Origin: Diadophis punctatus similis
Lineage: Eukaryota; Chordata; Lepidosauria; Squamata; Dipsadidae
Assembly (NCBI GenBank): GCA_023053685.1
Contig: JALIGW010000219.1
Coordinates: forward strand, 21,001-85,000
Length of the DNA: 64,000 bases
Direction: 5' to 3'
Below, in pieces: positions 54,971 to 64,000 of this stretch. Under the pieces are notes generated by a model, which worked only from the letters and a program-made list of their open reading frames with translations, was not told where the DNA came from and did no database searches. Each line of letters begins with the position of its first letter. Within the stretch, counting starts at the first letter, position 1. The position numbers and the translations under genes were made by a program.

Positions 54971-56492
54971 CAGTGGTGGGATTCAACCAGTTCGCACCTA
55001 TTCGCTAGAACCAGTTGTTAACTTTCTAAGCAGTTCAGAGAATCGGTTGTTGGAAGAAATCTTTTGGTTTTTTCCATTTTACAGGGCTAATCCTGTAAGG
55101 AAGGCAGGAAGGGAACATTCTGGTGTTGTTTCTAGCCTACTCTTTATTGCCCTGCTTACAAAAACTGCCTCTCCAGTTAACCCTTATTACATTGTAACAG
55201 CTAAACGTTCTTGGCAGTAGGCCCAGACTTACTGTCACCTGAGCTTCTCCGGAGTTTTTTTTTCTTTGCTGGTACTTTGCTGGGGCTTGACTTTCTTAAA
55301 GGGGAAGGGTTGTTTTAAGCTTTTTACACTGCTGTTGGGAGGAAATACTCCTCTGTTGGAGTTCTTCTAGCTGGGATGCAACAATCAGCACTTTGAAGAA
55401 ATAATTGAATAACAAAGCAGAGCTGCTGGAAAGAAGCTTTTAATGACAAGGAACCAAGATGAGTGACATTCAGCAAGGCTTCTTGGCTAGCTAGAAAGAT
55501 TGACATTCAAACGTGAGTTTACATACCCTTTCTGACTTTTGGTCTAAAACTGGTTTTTGGTGAAGTTTAATTCTGTGCTTGGGGATGTTTAATCCTGTGT
55601 TTATTGATGGGATAATTTTCCATATTCAGCTTTGTTTGGAAGGAAAAATGTTAATCTCTGTTCCTGAAAAGAAGCAGCTTCAGAAATCTGGCTAGTTCCT
55701 GTGTCTATTTGTTCTGGTAATTGGTTTAACAAGCAACAACTACTGTGTTTGCTCCTTTGCTTCATTCTAGTTAGGCTTATCTCAAGTGCTTTTTCTATCT
55801 GGGGAGGGGGTCTTCCTTCAGTGCTTTAGTGGTTCTTGGCACTGTCCTTTTGGGGTGTACTTCCAAGAGGCAGGATGCAAGCTTGACGCTGATTTTTTTA
55901 CTGCCTTTCTGGAGGGCATGTGATCTTTCCTTGAATCTGGATGATTTCCTTAGGATATCTTATGAGGTGAGTGAGACCAGCTGGAATCTTTAAGTGGTGC
56001 AAATGGATCTGAGGATTGCTTCTCCTGGGTGTGCTCTTTCTGGAGAGCTTAAATGACCTCTCTGCTAAAGGGTTTCACTTGATGAGCAACAGTTGGCTGC
56101 TGATAGTTATCATTGCATTTTAACTATTTTAATTCCTCAAGGTGCTCTGGCACCCTGCCTGATTTGTAACTCCAGCTTGCAGGTATTTCTAATCTAATGA
56201 TTGGTATTTAGGGCAGCTTTTTGCAAGCAAAGAAGCTTTTTGTATCTTTGTACAGGCAATCCTTGATTTACAACAGTTCATTTAGTGACCATTCAAAGTT
56301 ACAATGGCACTGAAAAAAGTGACTTATGATCATTTTTCACACTTACAACTGTTGCACCCATGGTCACGAGAGGCGGGGCGAGGAGAAGCGCCCCTCGACG
56401 TGAGTGATGTTGAGTTGGCCACGCCCACATGACCACCCAGCTGGTCATTAGGGCAGAGAACCGGTTGTTAAATTATTTGAATCCCACCACTG
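54971..56492. mobile_element. Long hAT-like element or nested composite, 1.5 kb
   Basis: CAGTGGTGGGATTCAACC to TTTGAATCCCACCACTG form a good inverted pair; flanks aaataaat / aattaaac agree poorly. Subterminal AGAACCAGTTGTTAAC and GAGAACCGGTTGTTAAA also pair. The middle (55100-56250) is unlike the other hAT copies; an 'acttacgacc' piece sits at 56256-56360. No transposase seen. Confidence 0.6.
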
Positions 56493-56989
56493 AATTAAAC
56501 AAATGACCAAATAAATACCCCACCTAGGGATACTCTGGCATCAAGTAGTAGACTTGCCCACCTACCTCCTGTCAGAGTTTCTGGAATTCTGTTCTCTTTG
56601 GAACTGAATTTAAAAGCAATTAAGCTGAATGAGAGCTGTCAAGAAGAAAAATAAAGAGGGATGTCTATTTTCATCAATGAACTAGCAGCAACCAGCAAGG
56701 CCACCGGAAAAACATTTTGTTCCCTCTCAACAAGAAAGCTATGTAACTAGAAGCAAGATTAAAAGTGCTTTTGTGTTTATGTTTTCTCCTTTGTAAATGC
56801 GCTGTTGCTATTTGTCCTGGTGATGAGAATAAAAGAAAGTTTTATCCTTCAGATGCAGTTTTGGTTTCACCATTAAGATGGTGGCTTGGGCCATATGCCT
56901 CTGGTAGAACCAGTCTTTCTCTCCCCCACCCAGATAGTTTGATGGTCTCCCTAAAGGAGAAAAGCACCCCAGATCAAATGAGGTACTAA
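56493..56989. other. No feature recognised
   Basis: Unique-looking sequence. TCCTGGTGATGAGAATAAAAG at 56815 includes an AATAAA but no gene context. Confidence 0.45.
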
Positions 56990-57456
56990 TACCACTCTAT
57001 AAAGCCTTAGTAAGACCACACCTAGAGTACTGCATCCAGTTTTGGTCACCATACTATAAAAAGGATGTTGAGACTCTAGAAAGAGTGCAGAGGAGAGCAA
57101 CCAAGATGATTAGGGGACTGGAGGCTAAAACATATGAAGAACGGTTGCAGGAATTGGGCCTGGCTAGTCTAGTGAAGAGAAGGACCAGGGGAGACATGAT
57201 AGCAGTGTTCCAATGTTTGAGGGGCTGCCACAGAGAGGAGGGGGTCAAGCTATTTTCCAAAGCACCTGAAGTCCAGACAAGGAATAATGGATGGAAACTG
57301 ATCAAGGAGAGATTTAACTAGAAATAAGGAGGAACTTTCTGACAGTGAGAACAATCAATCGATGGAACAGAAGTTGCCTTCGGAAGTTGTGGGAGCTTCA
57401 TCACTGGAGGCTTTCAAGAAGAGACTGGACTGCCATTTGTCAGAAATGGTGTAGGA

Positions 57457-58265
57457 CAGGGTGTCAAACTCAATTTCATTGAGTGTTGTGTTTGACCTCG
57501 GAGGGCTGGTATATGTGTGGGTGGGGGGTGGGGGCATGGCTGGGGGTAGGCGTGGCCATGGTGGGCTACTGGGCTTTTGACACAGGTTCAAGATGCATTT
57601 TTTTCCTTCTTTTCTTTCTTTCCACATTCTTTACTATAACCACTTTCCTATCTCTTCTACTAGATATTACTGGCAAACATTTATTACATTTTTCATACTT
57701 CACTTAACTTTTTATTTCTAAATTTATACCCCATTGTTTAATAGTAAATTGCTTTTCCAGGCAGAAAAGCTATTTATACTATTGTATATTTATTATTCAG
57801 CTAATAATAAAAATACAATAGCATAAATAACATGATAATACAAGATCTAACAGCAGAGGTAAATTTCCAGGATAGTAAATAGAAATGGCTGTCAATTATA
57901 GATTGTTGATTATAGATTAAATGGGCCTACAGTATGTACAATCTGGCATTAAACTGTAGTATTAACATAGGATGTTGCTTGTTTTCTATCCAGATCAGGC
58001 ACTTACTTGAGGCCACATAATTGTAATCCAGTCCAATCCAGTCCTCCTGCAGCATTCTGTTGGCCGAAAATGGGCCACGTGCATTTTTGGCAGGCAGAGT
58101 GCTGCTGGAGGCCGGTGAGACCGAAAATGGGCCATGCAGGGGCTGCATCCGGTCCCCCCAGGGCCCGTTTTGGCCGGCAGAGGCACAATGGCCGGTCCTT
58201 TGATATTTCCAGGCCGGCCCCGCAGGCCAGATTTAAGCCCGCAGACTTTGAGTTTGACATCCCTG
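57457..58265. mobile_element. hAT element, CAGGGTGTCAAACTC family, perfect TSD
   Basis: CAGGGTGTCAAACTCAA to TTGAGTTTGACATCCCTG. TSD gtgtagga perfect (57449-57456, 58266-58273). The interior is partly AT-rich (57600-57960), then GGCCGAAAATGGGCC repeats. Confidence 0.9.
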
Positions 58266-58273
58266 GTGTAGGA

Positions 58274-58526
58274 TTTATTTATTTATTTATTAGTGAGATT
58301 TATATACCGCCTCACAGTGCAAGCACTCTCTAAGCGGTTTACACCAGTAAGCAATGTATATTTATATTGCCCCCAACAATCTGGGTCCTCATTTTACCTA
58401 CCTCGGAAGGATGGAAGGCTGAGTCAACCTTGAGCCGGTGAGATTTGAACCGCTGACCTGCGGATCACAGTCAGCTAAAGTGGCCTGCAATACTGCGCTC
58501 TAACCGCTGCGCCACCTCGGCTGGGC
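58274..58526 (-). mobile_element. tRNA-derived SINE, same type as 51858
   Basis: GAGATTTATATACCGCCTC tail, shared body, head GCGCCACCTCGGCTGGGC; inserted at the right TSD of the hAT. Confidence 0.85.
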
Positions 58527-58600
58527 ATGGGGGTTGAACTAGATGACCTACAAGGTCCCAACTCTGTTATTCTGTTCTATTCTGTCCTGCAATGGATCTG

Positions 58601-59307
58601 GGAGTGTGAAGGCTACATCTTGTATCACAGACATGAAATGAATCATTTCTTTATCCAATTTTCTCCACATAGAATGTGAAAGTATTTTGATAGTCAACAA
58701 ATCTTCCCAAATGTCTACAGACACTGTTTTTCTCAAGCAGATCATGCATTATATGTAATTATCCCTCAGAAACTCTAGGGAGTATCTCCCTTGTATGCAC
58801 ATTGGAAATATATTCCTGTCCTGTTTATTCCCAGTGGGTTCTGCCTCAGTGGCTCCATTTATTCACCCTCGGTGTGAAGGAAGCAAATTGAGAAAAGATG
58901 GAGGGGCAATCTGGTTGGAAGTGACTGATTTGTTTACAGACTCTCTTCTCAAGATGAGCTGCTCAGGTTGGCTGGGTTCAGTCCGCTTTTTCGAAGATGT
59001 CAGGTAATGAAGCAAGGATAGCGGCATTCTGAAGTAATGCTTGCAATTTTCCTTTGCTGGTTGCAGTGCTAATCTCCATCATCTGCCGATTCTGCCTTGC
59101 CTGGCTGAGATATTGGTTGAAACTGAATGTCTGGAGCGAGTTTGTAGTCTAACTTGTTCTCACAGAAAAAAATTCAGCTGTTCTGGGAAGCAACATCCCT
59201 TATCCACCTTCTCAGTGCAACTGATAGATAAAGTTATTTCCAAAATAAAGTCCTCTTGATCTCAGTTTACAGTTAGCTGCACCAAAGTCTCAAGTTATAT
59301 TTTAAGA
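58601..59307. other. No gene recognised
   Basis: Unique-looking sequence; frames of 65-72 codons without motif. Confidence 0.5.
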
Positions 59308-59309
59308 TA

Positions 59310-60240
59310 CCGTATTTTTCAGAGTATAAGACGCACCGGAGTATAAGACGCACCTTAGTTTTTGGGGAGGAAAATAGGGGAAAACAATCTGCCTACCAGG
59401 TATTCATCTGGCTAGCGTCCTTAGTCTGGTCAGCTTCAGCACATTATTTTATCCCCTGGTTAGGACTTAAAAAAACCTTCTTCTGAGAGAGTAACAATGA
59501 AAGAACATGCAAGCCAGTAAGAGCTGGGAAGATAGTTAGCACCTGGTTAGGGCTGGAAAAAAACTTATTCAGAGCAAGTAGAGCAATGAAAAAAAATTCT
59601 GCAAAGACTTAGGGCTGGAAAAACATTCTTTGGAGAGAGTAACAATGAAAAAGCCTGCAAGCCAGTAACAGCTGGGAAGATCGTTAGCACCTGGTTAGGG
59701 CTAGAAAAAACCTTATTCGGAGCAGCTTCAGCACATTATTTTATCCCCTGGTTAGGACTTAAAAAAACCTTCTTCTGAGAGAGTAACAATGAAAGAACAT
59801 GCAAGCCAGTAAGAGCTGGGAAGATAGTTAGCACCTGGTTAGGGCTAGAAAAAAACTTATTCGGAGCAAGTAGAGCAATGAAAAAAACTCTGAAAAGACT
59901 TAGGGCTGGAAAAACATTCTTCGGAGAGAGTAACAATGAAAGAGCCTGCAAGGTAAGAGCTGGGAAGATCGTTAGCACCTGGTTAGGGCTAGAAAAAAAC
60001 TTATTCGGAGCAAGTAGAGCAATGAAAAAAACCCTGCAAAGACTTAGGGCTGGAAAAACATTCTTCGGAGAGAGTAACAATGAAAAAGCCTGCAAGGTGA
60101 GAGCTGGGAAGATCGTTAGCACCAAGTTAGGGCTGGAAAAAAAAGCTTTGAAAAAGCTACATGCAGAGTATAAGACGCACCCAAATTTTCAGCCACTTTC
60201 AGGGAGGAAAAAGGTGCGTCTTATACTCCAAAAAATACGG
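59310..60240 (+). mobile_element. TA-flanked TIR DNA transposon with internal tandem repeats
   Basis: Inverted ends CCGTATTTTTCAGAGTATAA and its mirror TTATACTCCAAAAAATACGG, flanked by TA (59308-59309, 60241-60242). GAGTATAAGACGCACC occurs twice at the left. The interior is a tandem array (GAGAGTAACAATGAAAGA, GTTAGCACCTGGTTAGGGC) with a period near 144 bases and one larger duplication of about 290. No transposase; Tc1/mariner-like by TSD only. Confidence 0.8.
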
Positions 60241-60342
60241 TATGTTTTGGGGGTGTTTGCCATCTATTTTTTAAAAGTTACTTTCCCCTCTTAAACAAGA
60301 TTTTGTGGCCCATCATGAAAGCTTATGGAAGGATGGCTTAAT

Positions 60343-60460
60343 GGTAGAGTTTTACAAAGCCTTAACAAGACCACACTTGAAATACTGCATCCAGTTTTGG
60401 TCACCACAATATAAAAAAAAGATGTTGAGACTCTGGAAAGGGTGCAGAGATGAGAAATAA
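60343..60460 (+). mobile_element. CR1 LINE fragment
   Basis: [24 protein letters not shown] sequence, then GATGTTGAGACTCTGG; cut after about 118 bases. Confidence 0.75.
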
Positions 60461-60487
60461 GAATCATTCGGGCCCCGAATTCGGGGA

Positions 60488-60562
60488 CATCAAAAGTCCA
60501 GTTGCCTCTTGAAAAAGAACCTTTGTGACAACCATGACCTGGATGACTGAGAATCTCCATAG
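60488..60562 (+). mobile_element. Fragment of the 28807 foldback family
   Basis: AAAGTCCAGTTGCCTCTTGA and GACCTGGATGACTGAGAATC. Confidence 0.6.
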
Positions 60563-60564
60563 AT

Positions 60565-61003
60565 CAGTGATGGCGAACCTTTTTAGGTTCGCGTGTCAAA
60601 AAAGGGGGGGTGCGCGCGCTAGCGCGCGCTTGCGTACCCACACCCATTCCCTCCCCCCCACGCATGCGCACAACACCACCCCATGCTGCCCCCTGCGCAT
60701 GCGCACACACACACACACACACACGCAAAGGCCTTACCGGAGCCTGGGACGGTAAAAAACGACGAAACGGGCAAACCGGAAGTTCGGAAAAATGCACTTC
60801 CGGTTTGTCCGTTTCGTCGTTTTTTGCATTCTGGGGCTTCAGGGAGCTTCCCTGAACCCTCCGGAGTGCAAAAAACAGCTCACCGGCAAACCGGAAGTGC
60901 GTTTTTCCGCACTTCCGGTTTGCCGGTGGGCAACGCTCGCGTGCCCTCCGCTATGGCTCCACGTGCCACCTGTGGCACGCGTGCCATAGGTTCGCCACCA
61001 CGG
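60565..61003 (+). mobile_element. hAT element, 'CAGTGATGGCGAACCTTTTT' subfamily, perfect TSD
   Basis: CAGTGATGGCGAACC to GGTTCGCCACCACGG; TSD ccatagat perfect (60557-60564, 61004-61011). Shorter than 12994-13544 by one internal unit. TGCGCATGCGCA at 60694-60705. Confidence 0.92.
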
Positions 61004-61104
61004 CCATAGATAGTCCAGCGCATATGTTAATATGTCAATTAATATTATCTCACTGATCAGAAAATTATATGTTCTATTTTTAAACTAGTGCATGAATTAA
61101 CACG

Positions 61105-61735
61105 AAGAACGGTTGCCGGAATTGGGTACGTCTAGTCTAGTGAAAAAAAGGACCAGGAGTGACATGATAGCAGTATTTGAGGGGTTGCCACAAAGAAGAG
61201 GGGTCCAACTTATTTAACAAAGCACGAGAGGGCAGGACAAGAAACAATGGATGGAAACTAACCAAGGAGAGAAGAAACCTAGAATTAAGAAGAAATTTCC
61301 TAACGGTGAGAACAATCAATCAGTGGAATGGCTTGCCTTCAGAATAATAGCAATAGCACTTTTCTTATATACCGCTTCATAGTGCTTTACAGCCCTCTCT
61401 AAGCGGTTTACAGAGTTCAGCATATTGCCCCCAACAATCTGGGTCCTCATTTTACCGACCTCGGAAGGATGGAAGGCTGAGTCAACCTTGAGCCTAGTGA
61501 GATTTGAACAGCTGAACTGTTGAACTAGCAGTCAGCCTGCAATGGCTGCATTTAACCACTGCACCACTTCAGCTCCTAGAAGTTGAAGGGTGCTCCATCA
61601 CTGGAGGCTTTCAAGAAGAGATTGGACAGCCATTTGTCTGAAATGATAGAGTCTCCTGCTAAAAGCAGGGGGTTGGACTAGTTGACCTCCAAGGTGCCTT
61701 CCAATCCTGTTATTCTATGTCTATATGTCTTTCTG
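61105..61735 (+). mobile_element. CR1 LINE split by a SINE
   Basis: Pieces 61105-61345 (GAAGAACGGTTGCCGGAATT onward, several frame breaks) and 61579-61735 (tail GGGGGTTGGACTAGTTGACC); the SINE at 61347-61578 interrupts it near the WN.LP region. Confidence 0.82.
61347..61578 (-). mobile_element. tRNA-derived SINE, full length
   Basis: Tail AATAGCAATAGCACTTTTCT to head CCACTGCACCACTTCAGCTC; same family as 16382. Confidence 0.85.
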
Positions 61736-61825
61736 TGGCAAATGCTGCAAAGTTGCCCTTCTATCAAGAATTCACATCCTGCTGATTGCTTATTTATTTA
61801 TTTAGTGTATGGCATATCATAGATG

Positions 61826-62162
61826 CAGGGGTGGGTTCTAACTTACCTGCCAGTTCACTTCCTCCCACGCCACGTGGCCGCGCTGCATGTTTTGCGCGCA
61901 CGCACATGCGCAGCGCCAAAAAATTAAAAAAATCCAAAAAAAGCTGAAAACAAAATGGTGATCATGCGCAATGCTGGAAACTCAGCTTCTGCGCATGCGC
62001 AGAAGAAAAAAACCCCCAAAAAATCCCCCCAAAAAATAATTAAAAAAAAATTTTTTTTAAAAAGATGGCAGCGTCCACGGACCTGCACCGACAGAACCAG
62101 TTCCGTGACGTCATAGTGACATCACCGGCGGTTTGCTACCGGTTCTATAGAACCCACCTCTG
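61826..62162. mobile_element. hAT element, 'GTGGGTTC' group
   Basis: CAGGGGTGGGTTCTAACTTA to CTATAGAACCCACCTCTG; flanks catagatg / catacatg (7 of 8). TGCGCATGCGCA at 61990-62001. Confidence 0.88.
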
Positions 62163-62170
62163 CATACATG

Positions 62171-63084
62171 GACTTGAAATATATATATATTAGCATTTCA
62201 CCTATAAAAAAAAAACAGAATAAAAATTGGTGCTCTGATATTCTATATGAATACAATACTTGTATAGATTGGTTGAATCTAACACTGCATACTTTTCATT
62301 AGCAGATCTCCCTACAGAAATCTCTATGAGAATTGTTAAAATTTGCCCCATTATATTTGCTACAGGTTAATGGATTTAGACGGCTTCGAACTGGAGTATC
62401 TAGTTATTTGGTTGTTAGTTGTTGTTAGCCAATTACCAAATCAAATCTTTATTACAGTCATCAACCTGCATAAGGTTAGTTAGAGCATTATAAAGCTATT
62501 GCTAATATTTTATAATTGCTCTTTATATATAAAATATTTTATCTCATCCTATTTGATTCTAATCTATTCTATCTGCAATTGAATGCCTTTGCTCTTTCTC
62601 CTAATTCTTATCAGTTGTACAAAAATGTTATTTTATTTTTTATAACATTTGGACTGAACATTCAATCATTCAATTAATTAGCCAGCCCTTCCGTATTAGC
62701 TGGTCCTCACAGTAGTTTTCATTCCTTTTTCCATTAAGACCCTTTAAATCAAGAGGCCCATAACTGCTCTTGTTAGTCCCCCATCCTATTAACTGGCAGA
62801 TTAACCTGGTCCCATTCCAGGGTTTCGTTGCGAAGTCAAGGGAACTGAGTCACAGGATGGAGATATAAAGGGAAGCTCTTAGGTCAAAATGACCTGATTG
62901 AAAAGGATAATGAAGAACGAGGATAGTCAACAACCTGTAAAAGGAATTAAACTTAATGATTAGATTTTCCTTGGTCCCTGCAAGGAGTTCTGGATATTTG
63001 TATATTAGGTTGTTCCATGCTTGGCTGAAAATCAAGGTATTTGAGGATTTGAGGCATTGAAGTGGTTGGTAGCAGCAGTAGATT
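62171..63084. other. No gene recognised
   Basis: AT-rich unique-looking sequence. Confidence 0.5.
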
Positions 63085-64000
63085 TATTTATTTATTTATT
63101 TTGTTATTCTTATATGCCGCCCAACTCCCGAAGGACTCAGGGCAGCGTACAACAGGAAAAAATACAAGAATAAACAAAATGCAAGTAATTAAAAAAAACA
63201 AATACAAATTTTTTAAAAACAATATTAAAACAACAACATCCATTCGATATCATACATACTTGGGGGGGGGGGGTAATCTCAGGTGGATTAAGCTGTCCCC
63301 CCCACCTGCAGGAAAAGCCACGTTTTGACGGCTTTTCGGAAGGCCAGCAGAGTGGGGATGGTCTGGGTCTCTGGGGGAAGTTGGTTCCAGAGCACGGGGC
63401 CCCCCACAGAGAAGGCTCTCCCCCTAGGGCCCGCCAGCCGGCATTGTTTGGCCGACGGGACCTGGAGGAGGCCAACTCTGTAGGCCCTAACCGGTCGGAG
63501 GGAAGTATGAGGCAGAATGCGGTCCCGAAGATATCCTGGTCCTAAGCCATGAAGAGCTTTAAAGATGGTGATCAACACCTTGAATTGGACCCGGAGACCG
63601 ATGGGCAACCAATGCAGCTGGCGGAGTATTGGTGTCACGTGGGTGTACCTTGGCACACCCACCACAGCACGCGCAGCCGCATTTTGTACCAGCTGAAGTC
63701 TCCGGATACTCTTCAAGGGTAGCCCCATGTAGAGCGCATTGCAGTAGTCCAAACGCGAGGTGACAAGGGCATGAGTGACCGTGAGTAGAGCCTCCTTCTC
63801 CAAGTATGGCCGCAACTGGTGCACCAGGTGAACCTGTGCAAAGGCCCCCCTAGCCACAGCAGAAAGATGGTGGTCCAATTTTAGCTGTGGATCTAGGAGG
63901 ACCCCCAAGTTGCGGACCTGGTCTGAGGGAGTCAGTTTCGCACCCTCAAAGACCAAGGAGGGATAGTTGTCATGGTCCTTAGGAGGCAATATCCACAGCC
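63085..64000 (-). mobile_element. L2-like LINE, open ORF running off the window
   Basis: A minus frame of 233 codons (63989-63288) continues to the window edge: VRNLGVLLDPQLKLDHHL, ALVTSRLDYCNALYMGLPL, RYTHVTPILRQLHWLPIGLR, GPGYLRDRILPHTSLRPV, GRAFSVGGPVLWNQLPPETQ, RKAVKTWLFLQ. This is the RT thumb and C-terminal module with no stop, so younger than the copy at 53482. The 3' end has a TTTATTTATT run at 63085. Confidence 0.88.

Larger units (their letters stand above)
56990..58600 (+). mobile_element. CR1 LINE split by a hAT and a SINE
   Basis: CR1 coding relic at 56990-57456 ([53 protein letters not shown]; open to KERFN then a stop) and its tail at 58527-58600 (GGGGGTTGAACTAGATGACC). Between lie the hAT 57457-58265 and the SINE 58274-58526. 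Confidence 0.85.

Overview
The window reads as repeat-dense intergenic DNA of a squamate reptile, most probably a snake. The grounds are the repeat set: CR1, L2-like and BovB-type non-LTR retrotransposons, tRNA-derived SINEs including one of Sauria type, very many short hAT-type DNA transposons, and long tetranucleotide and pentanucleotide microsatellites including GATA blocks. The species cannot be named from the sequence. No bacterial, plasmid or CRISPR feature is present.

One intact host gene is supported: an intron-free coding region on the minus strand at 17017-18111, a 364-residue class A GPCR that I recognise as somatostatin receptor type 5 (SSTR5). Upstream of it a good splice acceptor at 18212-18213 suggests a 5'UTR intron, the predicted leader carries a 17-codon upstream ORF (18157-18210), and a poly(A) signal lies about 280 bases after the stop.

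Layout: 0.4-6.3 kb is a run of hAT elements, many with perfect 8-bp target-site duplications (TSDs). At 7.4-10.4 kb are a LINE tail and two GC-rich hAT elements (8413-9373, 9527-10398) holding a CpG-rich segment with a splice-donor-like site. At 12-16 kb are more hAT and foldback elements and a three-layer nest (SINE, BovB, hAT). SSTR5 follows, with two abutting hAT elements just 5' of it. At 19.6-21 kb are further hAT elements; 22.1-23.4 kb is a compound microsatellite; 23.5-27.0 kb holds a duplicated block marked by TSDs. At 28-34 kb are a poly(A) retro-insertion, CR1 fragments, SINEs and CA/GA repeats. At 34.9-36.7 kb a pyrimidine tract is followed by an unexplained CpG-rich segment. At 36.9-48.9 kb are LINEs, a solo LTR split by a hAT, a Ty3/Gypsy-like LTR and a BovB/R4-like LINE relic. 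At 49.7-50.6 kb is a second long pyrimidine tract. From 51.7 kb to the end are an LTR-like promoter region, nested CR1/L2/SINE/hAT insertions, a TA-flanked element with internal tandem repeats, and an L2-like ORF running off the window edge.

Apart from SSTR5 no gene network is visible. The biological interest lies in the insertion history: at least 18 hAT copies keep perfect 8-bp TSDs, and a 12-base palindrome matching the NRF1 binding site recurs in several hAT families. Family names are from pattern memory and were not checked against a repeat library.
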